IMG/VR virus record: IMGVR_UViG_3300031933_000107
Coordinates: 1-61,432 of that record
Reading direction: 5' to 3' (one strand)
DNA from: a virus
Length of the DNA stretch: 61,432 nt
Part shown: positions 9,901-17,937 of the stretch, one piece after another
Numbering within the stretch: the first letter of the stretch is position 1
How the letters are laid out: each line of letters opens with the position of its first letter
Notes under the pieces: generated by a model
What the model saw: the letters and a program-made list of their open reading frames with translations, nothing else
What the model was told of the DNA's origin: nothing
The model's database searches: none
Made by a program: the position numbers and the translations under genes

Positions 9901-12900
9901 GATCTCAAATTTCATGGCCGGCTGTTCATTCGCACTTTTTTCGAGGTGCGCGTTAACCGGCGCTATGATCTCGGAAACCTCAGACGCGCCCCGGTGGATA
10001 GTCATGCGCTTGTCGATCTCAACCAGCATCCATGAGCCAGACACCATTTCTTCGCCTTCACGATAGGTGCCGCTCGCTTTCTCTACGCGCCCGATCCGAT
10101 CCCACTGGCTGCGATCAACACCGGTCAGCAGCTCAACCTTGTCAGCGAATGACTGAAGGGAGTAGATGCGCTTATCACGAATTGCTTGGATGAATTTATC
10201 GGAGCCAATCTCATCAACCATATTCAGCAGATCACGCGCCTGCTTGACCTGATCCACCCAACGTTTGAGCTTGTACCCAATGCGCGGTTTGTTCGGCACC
10301 ATGTTACGGGCAGTGTGGTAAATGGCCGCACTGACAGGATCTTCAATCTTGTCGATCTCGTTCTTCGGCCATAGCTTTGACAGGGTACTGGACGCGATTT
10401 GCTCATCATCCATGTTCGCCAGACGCTCACGCGCCGTGCGCAATTCATCCTTTCGGGCACGGCCCAGCTTTTCGCCAACGTCCTCAATGACTGCAGGCTC
10501 AGTCGGTTCAGGGGCATTTGTAAGCTCGGCCTGCTGTGTTGCTGGTTGCTCTGCGCGCGACGTAGCACCCAGCCCAAACATATCATTCTGGCCACGGGAT
10601 GCTGCTACATCGGCAGTACGGTCCGAGCCAGTCAGGGTGAAATCGTTTACTTCGGCATCAGCTTGGGCTTTCTGTTCGGCTTCACGTTGGGCGCGTGCCT
10701 CAGCCTCTTCGACTGCAGTGCGGGTATCCGCCTGTGCCTGAAGATCTGATTCAGTGTATGACGATAGGAGGGGTTCGGGGTCAGGATCTACTGATCCCCA
10801 GATTTCTGCGGCTTGCTCTGGTGTGAAGGGTCGGCTTGCTGTGAGCGTTGCTTCAAGATTATCGCTGCCGCTTTCCTGACTTTCTCCGGCCTGAGTGCCG
10901 GACGCTTCTCTCGATTGGTTGATTGCATCATTCAGCTCCACAAGTGCGATAACAGGGTCATCGCTGTACTGTTCAAGTATGGCATCAATAACGGGTGCTG
11001 GCACGCCTTGCTCAAGAGCGTTTGCGTAGGCCTCACCGGCCCATGCCTCATCACTGGTGATATCATCAGCCAGCGGCTCATGCTCCTGCTGAAGCTGCGC
11101 CTCGGCGGCCGCTTCCTTCTCGGCCAGTGCTTCGTAGCCCTCCGGGGTCATGATCTTCGCATTGCCGTTAATGGCCTGATCCAGTTTGGTGCGCAAGTCA
11201 TCCAGGCGGTCAGCACGCGGATCAAGGTATCCATACTGAGCCAGACGTTCGGCCATGCCGTCGAAGCTGTCGCCTTTCTGACGCGGGAACACATACCGGA
11301 TACCGCCAGCCTGTCGGCCAAAATTCGCCGGATCGATACCTTCTGCTTCCGCCTCTGCCCGATCAATGCCGCCCATTAGTGCAATGGCATCCAGCATGTC
11401 ATCGTTGACAGTGTCAGGCTCACGGAACATGCGGCTCTTGGCCTGCTCTGACTTTGCCTGTGTCGCTTCCGTCGCTTGGGCTTCTGCCTGATCACGGGCC
11501 TGGGTATCGATCTGCACGGCAAAGCCGCCGTCTACCGGCACTACCTCGGCAAACTCGGCATTCTGCTTGTAGGGCATGGAGCGCTTGGCTGCAACTTCAC
11601 TGGCAAACGGGGTGCCGTCTGACTTCATGCGCAGTTCAGGCGCAATACTCTGAATAGCTGTAGGCGCGCCAGTGGCTGCTACTGCTCCACCATCCTGTTC
11701 GGAGCTCGGGAATTTATTCACCAGTGGTAACAGGTCGCGGATCGGTGCCTGTAGCTGGATAGCCTTAACCGGTTTGCCCTGCTCTCTTTTGGCCATCCAT
11801 TGGTGGTGACCGTCAATGACATAGCCATCTGAGGAGATCAGGATGGAGCGCTCACCGCCTTTGTACTGGCGAGCTTTGTCTACTTTTCCCGGGGCAAACT
11901 CCTGCTGTGTCGGCTTCAGCTGGACCGGATCGATTTCGACTTGCTTATGCTCTACACCCTTGGCATTCAGGAAATTGACCAGCGCACCACGGTGTTCAGC
12001 TTTTACCTGAGGCATTTGCGCACGCGGTACGCTCAGCGTTCCGGACTGAGGCGCGAACTCTGTCCATTCAGCGTCGATAGGCTGCCCGGCCAACTGGGGA
12101 TCAAGGTCAGACTGCATATTCTGAGTGACCGGCAGCGTGCCAGCATTCACCTGCTGCTTCAGCTTTGGCAATGCCTTGATCAGCTGCTTCTGCTCATCGG
12201 TACGGCTGGCTGGCTTGGTGGTGACTGCCTCACGGAACTGGCGCGTCAGATCAATCATCTCGCCTTGGGTGATCGTCTTGCGGTTCTCCAGACGCAGAGT
12301 ATCGGCGCCTGCCTGACGCTCGACCACGTTGCGACCCACGCCTTCATATTCAGTTGGTGTCGGCGTGAAGGTGCGCTCTGGGCTCTCACGACCCATATCC
12401 ATCTGGCCAGTGCCTTCCGGCAGCGCACCCATGCGGTTGTCTTCCAGTTGTGCCGGGCGCTGGTACTGGTTCGGCAGCATGCGACCTTCATCCGTGATCG
12501 TGCCGCTCTGGATGAAGTCACCCTCACGCGCTGGATCAGACTGCAACGGGGTTCTTCCCTCCTGACCGTAGCGAGCTGAGAAATCATCGGCAGCACGTTG
12601 TTCACGGGCAGTACGAACGCCTGCCGGCTCCTCGCCGTAGATGATGCCCTGATCGGTCAGTCGATTATCTTGACGCTGTTCCAGCAATCCCGGCGTAGGA
12701 TCGGCCATGCGGCGCGGCTGATCGAAGGTGTTGCCAGTGCGTTCCGGTCCGCCTTGGTACGGCCCGAGATCGCTACCCGTCACCTCTCCGGTCGCCACAT
12801 ACGGAACCGGGAACTGATCGGCAGCGGTACGGATCTGGTCGTTGGTTTCAGTTGCGGACTGGTACAGACGATTACCACGTTCGGCATACTGGCCTGCCAG

Positions 12901-14256
12901 CACCTCATCACCAGCGGCACGCGCTTGATCGGCCTGCTGGAACAATCGGCGGGCAGTAATGAGCTGCGCCGCCTCATCCGTGAAGCCCATGCGCTCAGTG
13001 GTGGCGATCAGTCCATCAAGGCCTTCGTATCCACGGTCAGTCTCGATGCCCCGCTGTGCTGCTGGCTTGTCGTACTGGCTCCAGTCCTGTTGCTCAGGGA
13101 ATTGCACACCAAGGTCAGCGGCAGTCTGTACCGGTGCCATCTGTGCGGCAGCGGCAGAGATCGGGCCATTGCTCGGGTCGGGCCTCTCAACCGGTGCCGG
13201 TGCGGGGTTGTCTGGGGTCGGAGTTGGCTGGACCAGGCCGGAATCAATGTCTCCTGCGCCTTGAACCTGGGGCTTAATCAGTCCGCCGGCCGCACCACCC
13301 ATAACAGCACCGGCCAGCGTGCCCATGACCGCCGCACCGTCTACGTTCTCACTCCAGTCTTTGTCCAAAGCAAGATTCTGCAGGATTTGTTCACTGACGG
13401 ACTGCGGCAGCTCCTCAAACAGACCTTCAACAATCGCGCCTTCAATGATGCGACGGGGCACTGACTTGGCGGGGGTTTGTGCAATCTCTGCAGCTACCTG
13501 TCCCGGCTTTATGCCGGTTGCCATCAGCGTGTCTACATCACCGATACCCAGCTTCTGCGCGACACGGCCACCGAAGTAGCCAAAAAGGGAGCCGAGCGTG
13601 CCGGTCATTGCGGCGTAACCCGATTGCTCAGGCGACAGCAAGCGATCCTCCGTCTGATTTCGGATCTCGGATGCCTGCATACCGGCCATGCTCAAGCCTT
13701 CAAAGAATGAGCCGATTGCAGGGATTGCCTTGCTTCCTTGTTTTCCGGCCTCAGGTAGAAGGTTCTTAACTACGGATCGTGTGGCGCCTGCAGCGCCAAG
13801 CATGTTCGGCAGCGATTCAGTAACCGTGTTGGCAATGAGCGCCGGATTGCTGATAGCGGCACCGAACTTTTCGCCAACACCTTCAGCCTCTGCAAACTCA
13901 GCCTGAGACTGCTTGTGCTGATCGGTATGGAATTGATCGAGATAATCCTTTGCCTGGTGCGGACGGAATCCTGCAATACCGCCTTCGTTCTCCAGAAATT
14001 TGCCGACACGGCCGCCAGTGGGGATGTCTGCCAGGCCAACAATGGATTCAGGCACCGCGATGGCGCCTTTGAGTGCAGAGATACCAAGATCCTTGGCATG
14101 GCCGATAAAACCACGCCCCTCTTCGGTTTGTGGCTGCGGCTGCTGCTTGAAACCGGCAGGCCCCTGCGCAATACCAGTGCTACTCCAGTCCATTTCCCAC
14201 GGTGCCTGAGTACTCTCCTGCTTGCTCCAGTCCATTTCCCAAGGCTTATCAGACAT
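3991..14256 (-). CDS. Giant polyvalent virion protein with metallopeptidase-like, ParB-like and PBECR-like parts
   Basis: The protein has 3,421 residues from the ATG at 14256, which has a GGAGGA site and overlaps the upstream stop. Visible parts in order: duplicated WEMDWS motifs near residues 5 and 20; a Gly/Ala-rich region to about 330; a Pro/Gln-rich linker; a ParB/sulfiredoxin-like patch (DGHHQWMAKRE, about 817); a zincin motif HEWFHALDNYF (about 1628); a second HEALGHYGLRQ (about 2157); a domain with GVKHTLRG, THFYGI and YYDHSI (about 2320-2450) resembling PBECR-type nuclease toxin domains; and a C-terminal region with ARLVGLDRLYRGG and IPKPFEIGAI (about 3060-3160) resembling LPD38. This organisation is that of polyvalent proteins, thought to be injected with phage DNA to counter host defences. 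The activities are inferred. Confidence 0.9.
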   Translation of the reverse strand: MSDKPWEMDWSKQESTQAPWEMDWSSTGIAQGPAGFKQQPQPQTEEGRGFIGHAKDLGISALKGAIAVPESIVGLADIPTGGRVGKFLENEGGIAGFRPHQAKDYLDQFHTDQHKQSQAEFAEAEGVGEKFGAAISNPALIANTVTESLPNMLGAAGATRSVVKNLLPEAGKQGSKAIPAIGSFFEGLSMAGMQASEIRNQTEDRLLSPEQSGYAAMTGTLGSLFGYFGGRVAQKLGIGDVDTLMATGIKPGQVAAEIAQTPAKSVPRRIIEGAIVEGLFEELPQSVSEQILQNLALDKDWSENVDGAAVMGTLAGAVMGGAAGGLIKPQVQGAGDIDSGLVQPTPTPDNPAPAPVERPDPSNGPISAAAAQMAPVQTAADLGVQFPEQQDWSQYDKPAAQRGIETDRGYEGLDGLIATTERMGFTDEAAQLITARRLFQQADQARAAGDEVLAGQYAERGNRLYQSATETNDQIRTAADQFPVPYVATGEVTGSDLGPYQGGPERTGNTFDQPRRMADPTPGLLEQRQDNRLTDQGIIYGEEPAGVRTAREQRAADDFSARYGQEGRTPLQSDPAREGDFIQSGTITDEGRMLPNQYQRPAQLEDNRMGALPEGTGQMDMGRESPERTFTPTPTEYEGVGRNVVERQAGADTLRLENRKTITQGEMIDLTRQFREAVTTKPASRTDEQKQLIKALPKLKQQVNAGTLPVTQNMQSDLDPQLAGQPIDAEWTEFAPQSGTLSVPRAQMPQVKAEHRGALVNFLNAKGVEHKQVEIDPVQLKPTQQEFAPGKVDKARQYKGGERSILISSDGYVIDGHHQWMAKREQGKPVKAIQLQAPIRDLLPLVNKFPSSEQDGGAVAATGAPTAIQSIAPELRMKSDGTPFASEVAAKRSMPYKQNAEFAEVVPVDGGFAVQIDTQARDQAEAQATEATQAKSEQAKSRMFREPDTVNDDMLDAIALMGGIDRAEAEAEGIDPANFGRQAGGIRYVFPRQKGDSFDGMAERLAQYGYLDPRADRLDDLRTKLDQAINGNAKIMTPEGYEALAEKEAAAEAQLQQEHEPLADDITSDEAWAGEAYANALEQGVPAPVIDAILEQYSDDPVIALVELNDAINQSREASGTQAGESQESGSDNLEATLTASRPFTPEQAAEIWGSVDPDPEPLLSSYTESDLQAQADTRTAVEEAEARAQREAEQKAQADAEVNDFTLTGSDRTADVAASRGQNDMFGLGATSRAEQPATQQAELTNAPEPTEPAVIEDVGEKLGRARKDELRTARERLANMDDEQIASSTLSKLWPKNEIDKIEDPVSAAIYHTARNMVPNKPRIGYKLKRWVDQVKQARDLLNMVDEIGSDKFIQAIRDKRIYSLQSFADKVELLTGVDRSQWDRIGRVEKASGTYREGEEMVSGSWMLVEIDKRMTIHRGASEVSEIIAPVNAHLEKSANEQPAMKFEIRHDRRHTVYQINKTGDNEQRPLKTFDTLKEARDYLRNNNADLVEAWEAVKQRDNVTKADMRGDKNRERTGQDYRNGRDVTADEFIETFGFRGAEFGNWVKQGKAGQERQGLLNDAYDAFMDLANVLELPPKALSFDGRLGIGFGSRGKGGRASAHFEPDLTVINLTKTKGAGSLAHEWFHALDNYFSRKRGDIEFTGDQKSYREGAFVTYRPEPMMAYKPSMKGGRAPYLITKAEYNRRKERGMGFEESQWVADPEHPKGIRPEVEKVFAELVNTLNASPMLTRAQVIDKGKADGYWSQIIERAARSFETHIIAKLAQQGYRNDFLANVTSFEKFKRDPGRYPYLKPDEQGPVSEAFDKLFSTIETKPAADGNVVMFSRRTEDNSVDPEYTPGKANPFWEGLNNGALRRGSGNSRLVQKKWVEENLTAGHRYDRGRVQVISGRGGSGTEGIIFDKGLAGFNEIFTRGRQSTTADGENVFTLTVTPAELIGNGSSDRAEVLTITLTERRPNEYEVGVFGPVEGSAAAQALAGTEYLSDTGATNQQGLKYLKLNIGNAATKSFLSEAVRRLAMHNGKAPDAVLYSARDTGARAGDQTVRKFDRNIIESKFSRETEADSFDSMVPNDIGSPISRDQVEITATRITANWTNAPEMVTVATDRDLPADMQERIDKQNARGKIDGVFHKGRFYLIADKIRTEADVERIVLHEALGHYGLRQLYGPAFGMHMDRLFNRVGGYPGIQRLGKKYGFDLSGYWENAGDMSLAERREMMADELIAHIAGTGTVQPDLIQQIAHLIRKGLRKIMAGTRFAERLDQMTDVEVLRIVAAARKAVVEGESRITVLTHDPRFVRDFETIVYGDTRFSRVPDDAPVIETDGGPIAKGKTLREMSNRALLFANKFANRTVTNRDHGDEIIISKKGVKHTLRGAQADLVKSVAVTPEILERGVYLGSEADKRGDANILATHFYGIKVSVDGRVHDIVAVVKEHNDGKRYYDHSIEKKEEGVLTGKSNVPRTPSTEMDITTSTDSIEDDQNVRFSRTATAEQFDDLSDPQSSFLNKIGPKTTKERIRDRIAGVVDNIGLKTRQGMVDRYASLLELDKKAQGADVVENRTRFSSWVLSKMSHAADGALSAMLTHGRIQYADGVIDLKEGDNKGLLDVLKTLGSTAEIERFMGWIAANRSKSIMERAQAARDRAAAVKAEKANLQDMLKEPDLPPLKIRQINKAIKDADTVINRELDAAAVDERLFTPEEVAAGVELNQGETKEGKERSTLYKQVFAQFQQHRDDVLAIAEEAGIITPDNRQMWRDEFYVPFYRVMEEEGTKGPHISKGLSRQEAYKRLKGGTQEVNDLLENTLMNFQHLLSASLKNNAARQALENAEMVGIATRTTEAGRNKKSSTYVLDRGEKVWYDIEDDLVFESLSALSDIGSNTMSRRIMRSFKRTFTSFTTISPQFVVANTLRDALQSIAIGNMSYNAFGNVFKGAKAYGGPNSKGRTRGEMLASGAAFSFGHIYGAGDVDALKAGIQRQIKGARSIDSPKDVVHLWRAVWDQYTGYGDTMENSNRAAIYQQNLEKGKLYAAFQARDLMDFSSQGAWPAVKFLTDVVPFLNARLVGLDRLYRGGIKPSFNVLKHMMGGPESSITDRQAAQRFAIVVGSLTAATIALYLANADDERFKELEEWERDAYWHVWVGDQHFTIPKPFEIGAIATMAERSLEQMVDDTKDGKLFAERLGHILTDTFAFNPIPQAAKPMFDLYANKDSFTGRDIESLSMLRLSSEYRTRANTTDLAKWLAAATRGTTGQLSDNLVLSPVQVDFLIQGYLGWVGGMGASTVDVISKAAKGEERPDRAWYEYQPIRRFYRNDALPKSFTRYGTEFYDRLREVNMVYADIQNLRKLGEFEAAAGLMNANRGTLRYRQLMNKTQQQLSKINAQIKLAQANKSLSPEAKRARIDILTAQRNRLTQGVIERLEQKAG

Positions 14257-15944
14257 CAGGCTTCCTCCCAATTGCTTTTGTCATATGGGTCGCCGCCCAA
14301 GAAGCGCCGACCCTTAACAACGGTACCTGGCGGAGGGCCGCCCTGTGTTTGCTGCATGCCGCCCAGTACCCGATTTGTTGCAGGATCAACAGCTACCCGC
14401 ACGGTTGTTGGGTCACCCATACTGTTCTGAATTACCTGATCCACCATCACGTAGTCGTCTTGAACCTTTCGGTTGCTATTGCTTCCGTTCAGGATCTGCA
14501 ACTGCTCGGCAATGGCACTGCGCTGTTCGGGGGTCTCTGCTGCGGTGTACGCTTCTCTCAGTGCTTCAAGGCGCTCGTTCTGTCGAATCTGGAAGCCTTG
14601 CGCATACTGATCGCCAGCCAGTCGTTCGGTATCCAGAGCAAGACGCGCACCATCACGGCGGTCCTGCCCGGCTTGACTTATGGCAGTTTGATTCAGCATT
14701 CCATCGTTGCGCAGTACCTGCTGGTCAAAACCACTTCGCTCGCCACTCATGTTCCCGGCCAGCTTATCCAGCGATCCTCGTTGGCTGGCAGTTAACTGTC
14801 CGTTTTGCGAACCTCTCATTGCAGTTGTGGCCTGGCGGAAGATTTCACGCTCAACCTGTTTTTCAAATTCAGATTTTGGGGCACGCTGCGGCGCCTGGCG
14901 GGAAGCAAACCCGATAGCGGGGGCTTGCTGCTGTAGCTGCCGGGGCGCCATTGGCGGATTAACTGCAGCGGCGAGCTGCTTCATACTTTCGGACGGAACG
15001 ACATTCACGCTGCTTGAGAAAGGTTTTCCGTTCAGAGTTGCGCCCGCACCAACATTCCGCCCGGAGAAAGACTTGTTGCCTTCCTCGTTGATAGTCATGC
15101 GGATATCATTTTCCAGCGGTGCATCTTGAGCCGTAGAAGTCGGCGTGGCTTCCGTTCCGGTTTTGCCTGCTGCCTGGCTCTCGGTCTTGGTATCATTCTT
15201 GGCACCAGCTTCTTCGATCGCAGTTTCAGCAACGGGTGTGGTTTGGCCTTCCGGCGTAACGGCTGCAGGCTTTTTGAGAGCCTGCGCGTCCAGGGCATCG
15301 AGCTGGGTGTTAAGCGCATCAAGCTCGGCGTCCCGTGGGGCAGATTGACCGGTTAACGGCCCCGTGCCAACAGCAGGCTTTGCCTTTTCCGCTCCGGTAC
15401 CAGACAGTACAGCAGACTTCGCCTTATCCACGACAAAGCCCAGCCCGTCACTGACCGCACCCGTCACAGCGCTGGTCGCATCGGTAGCAGCATTAATGCG
15501 CCCCTGTAGCTTACTGAATGCGCGATCTTGATCTCGGGTTGGGCCGCCCTCAACGGATTCAGGATCACCGCCAGCCCAGCCGATAACAGCATTTCGCACA
15601 CTGTCAGCAGGCTTCGCAACAAGTGCACCGACCGTATCAAGGGCCGTCGCAGCCAACGGATTAATCAGGCCACTTTTGAAGCCCTTGTTCTCAGTCTCTT
15701 GCGTGGCTTGTGGTTCGTATGCAGCGGTCACGGCTTGAGGTGCTGCGTTCGTATTGGGTTGCTGGCTCATTGCCAGGCTGATGCTGTCAGGCTTGGGCCA
15801 TCGTCCCATTTGATCAACACCGGCCATCTCCTCGGACGGCTGGAGTTTCTTCTTGGGTGCGGGGGCGAGCTGCTGCTGTTGAGGCTGGAATCCTGCTGCG
15901 CCGCTATTGCGCAGCCGCTCCAGTTCTTCCGGGGATTGTGCCAT
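14256..15944 (-). CDS. Internal virion-like protein, Gln/Ala/Pro-rich
   Basis: The protein has 562 residues and is low in complexity. It is rich in Gln, Ala, Pro and Thr, with a helical segment at about 360-475 (QRGSLDKLAGNMSGERSG, RLEALREAYTAAETPEQRS). No signal or membrane segment is seen. It lies directly upstream of the giant polyvalent gene and overlaps it, so the two are probably made together. I infer an ejected or internal structural protein; no known family was recognised. Confidence 0.75.
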   Translation of the reverse strand: MAQSPEELERLRNSGAAGFQPQQQQLAPAPKKKLQPSEEMAGVDQMGRWPKPDSISLAMSQQPNTNAAPQAVTAAYEPQATQETENKGFKSGLINPLAATALDTVGALVAKPADSVRNAVIGWAGGDPESVEGGPTRDQDRAFSKLQGRINAATDATSAVTGAVSDGLGFVVDKAKSAVLSGTGAEKAKPAVGTGPLTGQSAPRDAELDALNTQLDALDAQALKKPAAVTPEGQTTPVAETAIEEAGAKNDTKTESQAAGKTGTEATPTSTAQDAPLENDIRMTINEEGNKSFSGRNVGAGATLNGKPFSSSVNVVPSESMKQLAAAVNPPMAPRQLQQQAPAIGFASRQAPQRAPKSEFEKQVEREIFRQATTAMRGSQNGQLTASQRGSLDKLAGNMSGERSGFDQQVLRNDGMLNQTAISQAGQDRRDGARLALDTERLAGDQYAQGFQIRQNERLEALREAYTAAETPEQRSAIAEQLQILNGSNSNRKVQDDYVMVDQVIQNSMGDPTTVRVAVDPATNRVLGGMQQTQGGPPPGTVVKGRRFLGGDPYDKSNWEEA

Positions 15945-15953
15945 GAAGGGGTA

Positions 15954-16018
15954 CCTGAATCAGTCTGGTCGTTATGGGATATTCCCAGCCGGACTGATTC
16001 AGGGCCAACCCTACAGGG
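15954..16018 (-). repeat. Intergenic hairpin plus CCCTGTAGGGTTGG element, copy A
   Basis: A 12-bp perfect stem (15954-15965 with 15992-16003) is preceded, in the direction of transcription, by CCCTGTAGGGTTGG (complement of 16005-16018). It fills the gap between two late genes and has no T run after it, so it is not a standard terminator. The same short element recurs in other late intergenic gaps. Confidence 0.6.
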
Positions 16019-16026
16019 TGCGCGGA

Positions 16027-17937
16027 TCAGTAGTTGTAGTTGTGGCTTGTGCTCAGGCTTTCTGAGTTGCTGCGGCTTCGACTGACGCTTGATGAACCGC
16101 TACCGCTAATGCTGGCAGATACGTGCGCGGCCGACATTGCACCTGCTGCCAGCTGTGCCGTGTACTGGCCTACCGCCTTGGCTGCCTCAAGAGCAATCTT
16201 AGCCTCCTCGACTGCCTTCTGCATCTTGGTCTGGTATTCGCTGATCTGCATTTCTGCATACGCGATACTGGTGCGGGTGTTCATATCCGCAAAGCGTGAT
16301 TGCATTTCAGCCTCGGCCACACTTGCGCTCGTAAGCGATTTCCATCCATCAACCTTGGCTGAATAGGCGGAAGTGACTGTCTGTATCTCGGCAAGGCTTG
16401 CCTGCAGTCTGGCCTTGTACGCATCCACATCCGCAAGGAATTTGGATACTTTGGTTCTGGCTGCCTCCATCTTCAGCTGTGCGCCCTTCACCTTGATATC
16501 AGCCTTGCTCGATACTGCTTGAACAGTTGAAGCGTATGCCCTTGATTGCGCTTCATACATGCCAACCTTGGCCGACTCTGCTTTTACCTGTGATTCGTAG
16601 GCGTCAAACTTCACCTTTTCGGCGCCTACTTGCTCCGCGAACGCCTGAATCTCAGTGCGGTAAGCGTCAAACTGATTCTTGATAACCTCTGCTCGCACCT
16701 GTGCGCCGCTCATCATGGCCTTGTAGACCTCGACATTCGATTGCACTGCGCCCAGCTTGGCTTTGAAAACCTCAACCTTCTGCTGGTTGATCTGCCCAAG
16801 TGCCGCCTGCCCCTCAATGGATGTCTTGTAGGCGGTCAGCTTGGCAATGGCGCCGTCCAGTTTCGTTCGGTACACCTGCGCCAGTGTCTCAAACGCCGAG
16901 TTCTGCGCATTGAACAGGCTGATCTGTGCGTTGAACACATTGATCTTGGCTTCGGCCTGGAAGCGGGCAACCTCAAATAGTCGCTTGGCTGTGTTCTCAA
17001 ACAGGTTCATGGTCAGCTGCTCAAGCGCCATGCCCTGCTGTACTGCAAAGCGGATACTCTCGATCTCCCACTTTGCGGCTTCGATCAGAATGTCACGGTT
17101 CAGCTCGGCTGCTTTCAGGCGGCCCTGCTCGCGGAGTGCGCTAACCTGCTTGGCGAGCATACCGGGCGGCATACTGAAGTCGCGGCTTGCCCAGACATCC
17201 ATCGCCTCCTGTACCGCACGCTCGGATTCTGCACTGTCTCGCTCCCTGGCGCGTGAGAACAGTGCATCCTCTACTGCTGCAGGCAAACCGGTGCCGCCAG
17301 CCATCATGTTCTTTACCTGGCTCTGCAGGGCATCAAGCACTTCGGATTTGTACTGCGGTTCAGACCAGTTAATGAACGCATCAGGCACTGTCACGCCATC
17401 AAGTGAGGGCGGCTTGCCGTCAAAGTCCGGCAGTTGCGGAAACTCAAAGGCGGGGATGTTTAACTTCTCCAGCACCTCCATTTCCGGCATCACCAGATCA
17501 GGCGAATCCGGCAGTTCAACATTGGTATCGACATTCGGCTTCTGCGGTACCGGAATGCTCGCCATTGTCGGGGACTGCGGGATGCTGAACGGTACCGGCT
17601 CAGGTGCTGGCGGAACGTCAAGATCACCCACATCAAGGTCAGATATCAGACCGTCAATATCAACCATTACCGGCGCGTCCGGTACCACCAGTGCCGGAAC
17701 ATCAAGCTCAGGCATTCCAGTGAGATCAATGTCGGGGACTGGTGTATCAGGCATCTGCATGGGCGTTGGCGGTGAAACCTCGTCCACACTGATATTGCCG
17801 ATGTTGGTCAGCGATTCCGACAGCTTCGCGTTATAGCGTTCCGCGATCAGGTCGAGATCCTGCAGCTTGTCCGTTACGGTACTGATAGCAGTGCCAAGAA
17901 TACCGTCCGCCTCATAAAGGCTGCTTGGTGCGGTCAT
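16027..17937 (-). CDS. Coiled-coil virion structural protein
   Basis: The protein has 636 residues. The first 180 are Pro/Asp/Val-rich and probably extended (PDTPVPDIDLTGMPELDVP). From about 200 to 600 the sequence is continuous Ala/Lys/Glu/Gln-rich helix with many repeated patterns such as FDAYESQVKAESAKV. The end is Ser-rich. This is the look of a long fibrous virion protein. An AGGAGGAG ribosome site precedes the ATG at 17937. Confidence 0.8.
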   Translation of the reverse strand: MTAPSSLYEADGILGTAISTVTDKLQDLDLIAERYNAKLSESLTNIGNISVDEVSPPTPMQMPDTPVPDIDLTGMPELDVPALVVPDAPVMVDIDGLISDLDVGDLDVPPAPEPVPFSIPQSPTMASIPVPQKPNVDTNVELPDSPDLVMPEMEVLEKLNIPAFEFPQLPDFDGKPPSLDGVTVPDAFINWSEPQYKSEVLDALQSQVKNMMAGGTGLPAAVEDALFSRARERDSAESERAVQEAMDVWASRDFSMPPGMLAKQVSALREQGRLKAAELNRDILIEAAKWEIESIRFAVQQGMALEQLTMNLFENTAKRLFEVARFQAEAKINVFNAQISLFNAQNSAFETLAQVYRTKLDGAIAKLTAYKTSIEGQAALGQINQQKVEVFKAKLGAVQSNVEVYKAMMSGAQVRAEVIKNQFDAYRTEIQAFAEQVGAEKVKFDAYESQVKAESAKVGMYEAQSRAYASTVQAVSSKADIKVKGAQLKMEAARTKVSKFLADVDAYKARLQASLAEIQTVTSAYSAKVDGWKSLTSASVAEAEMQSRFADMNTRTSIAYAEMQISEYQTKMQKAVEEAKIALEAAKAVGQYTAQLAAGAMSAAHVSASISGSGSSSVSRSRSNSESLSTSHNYNY

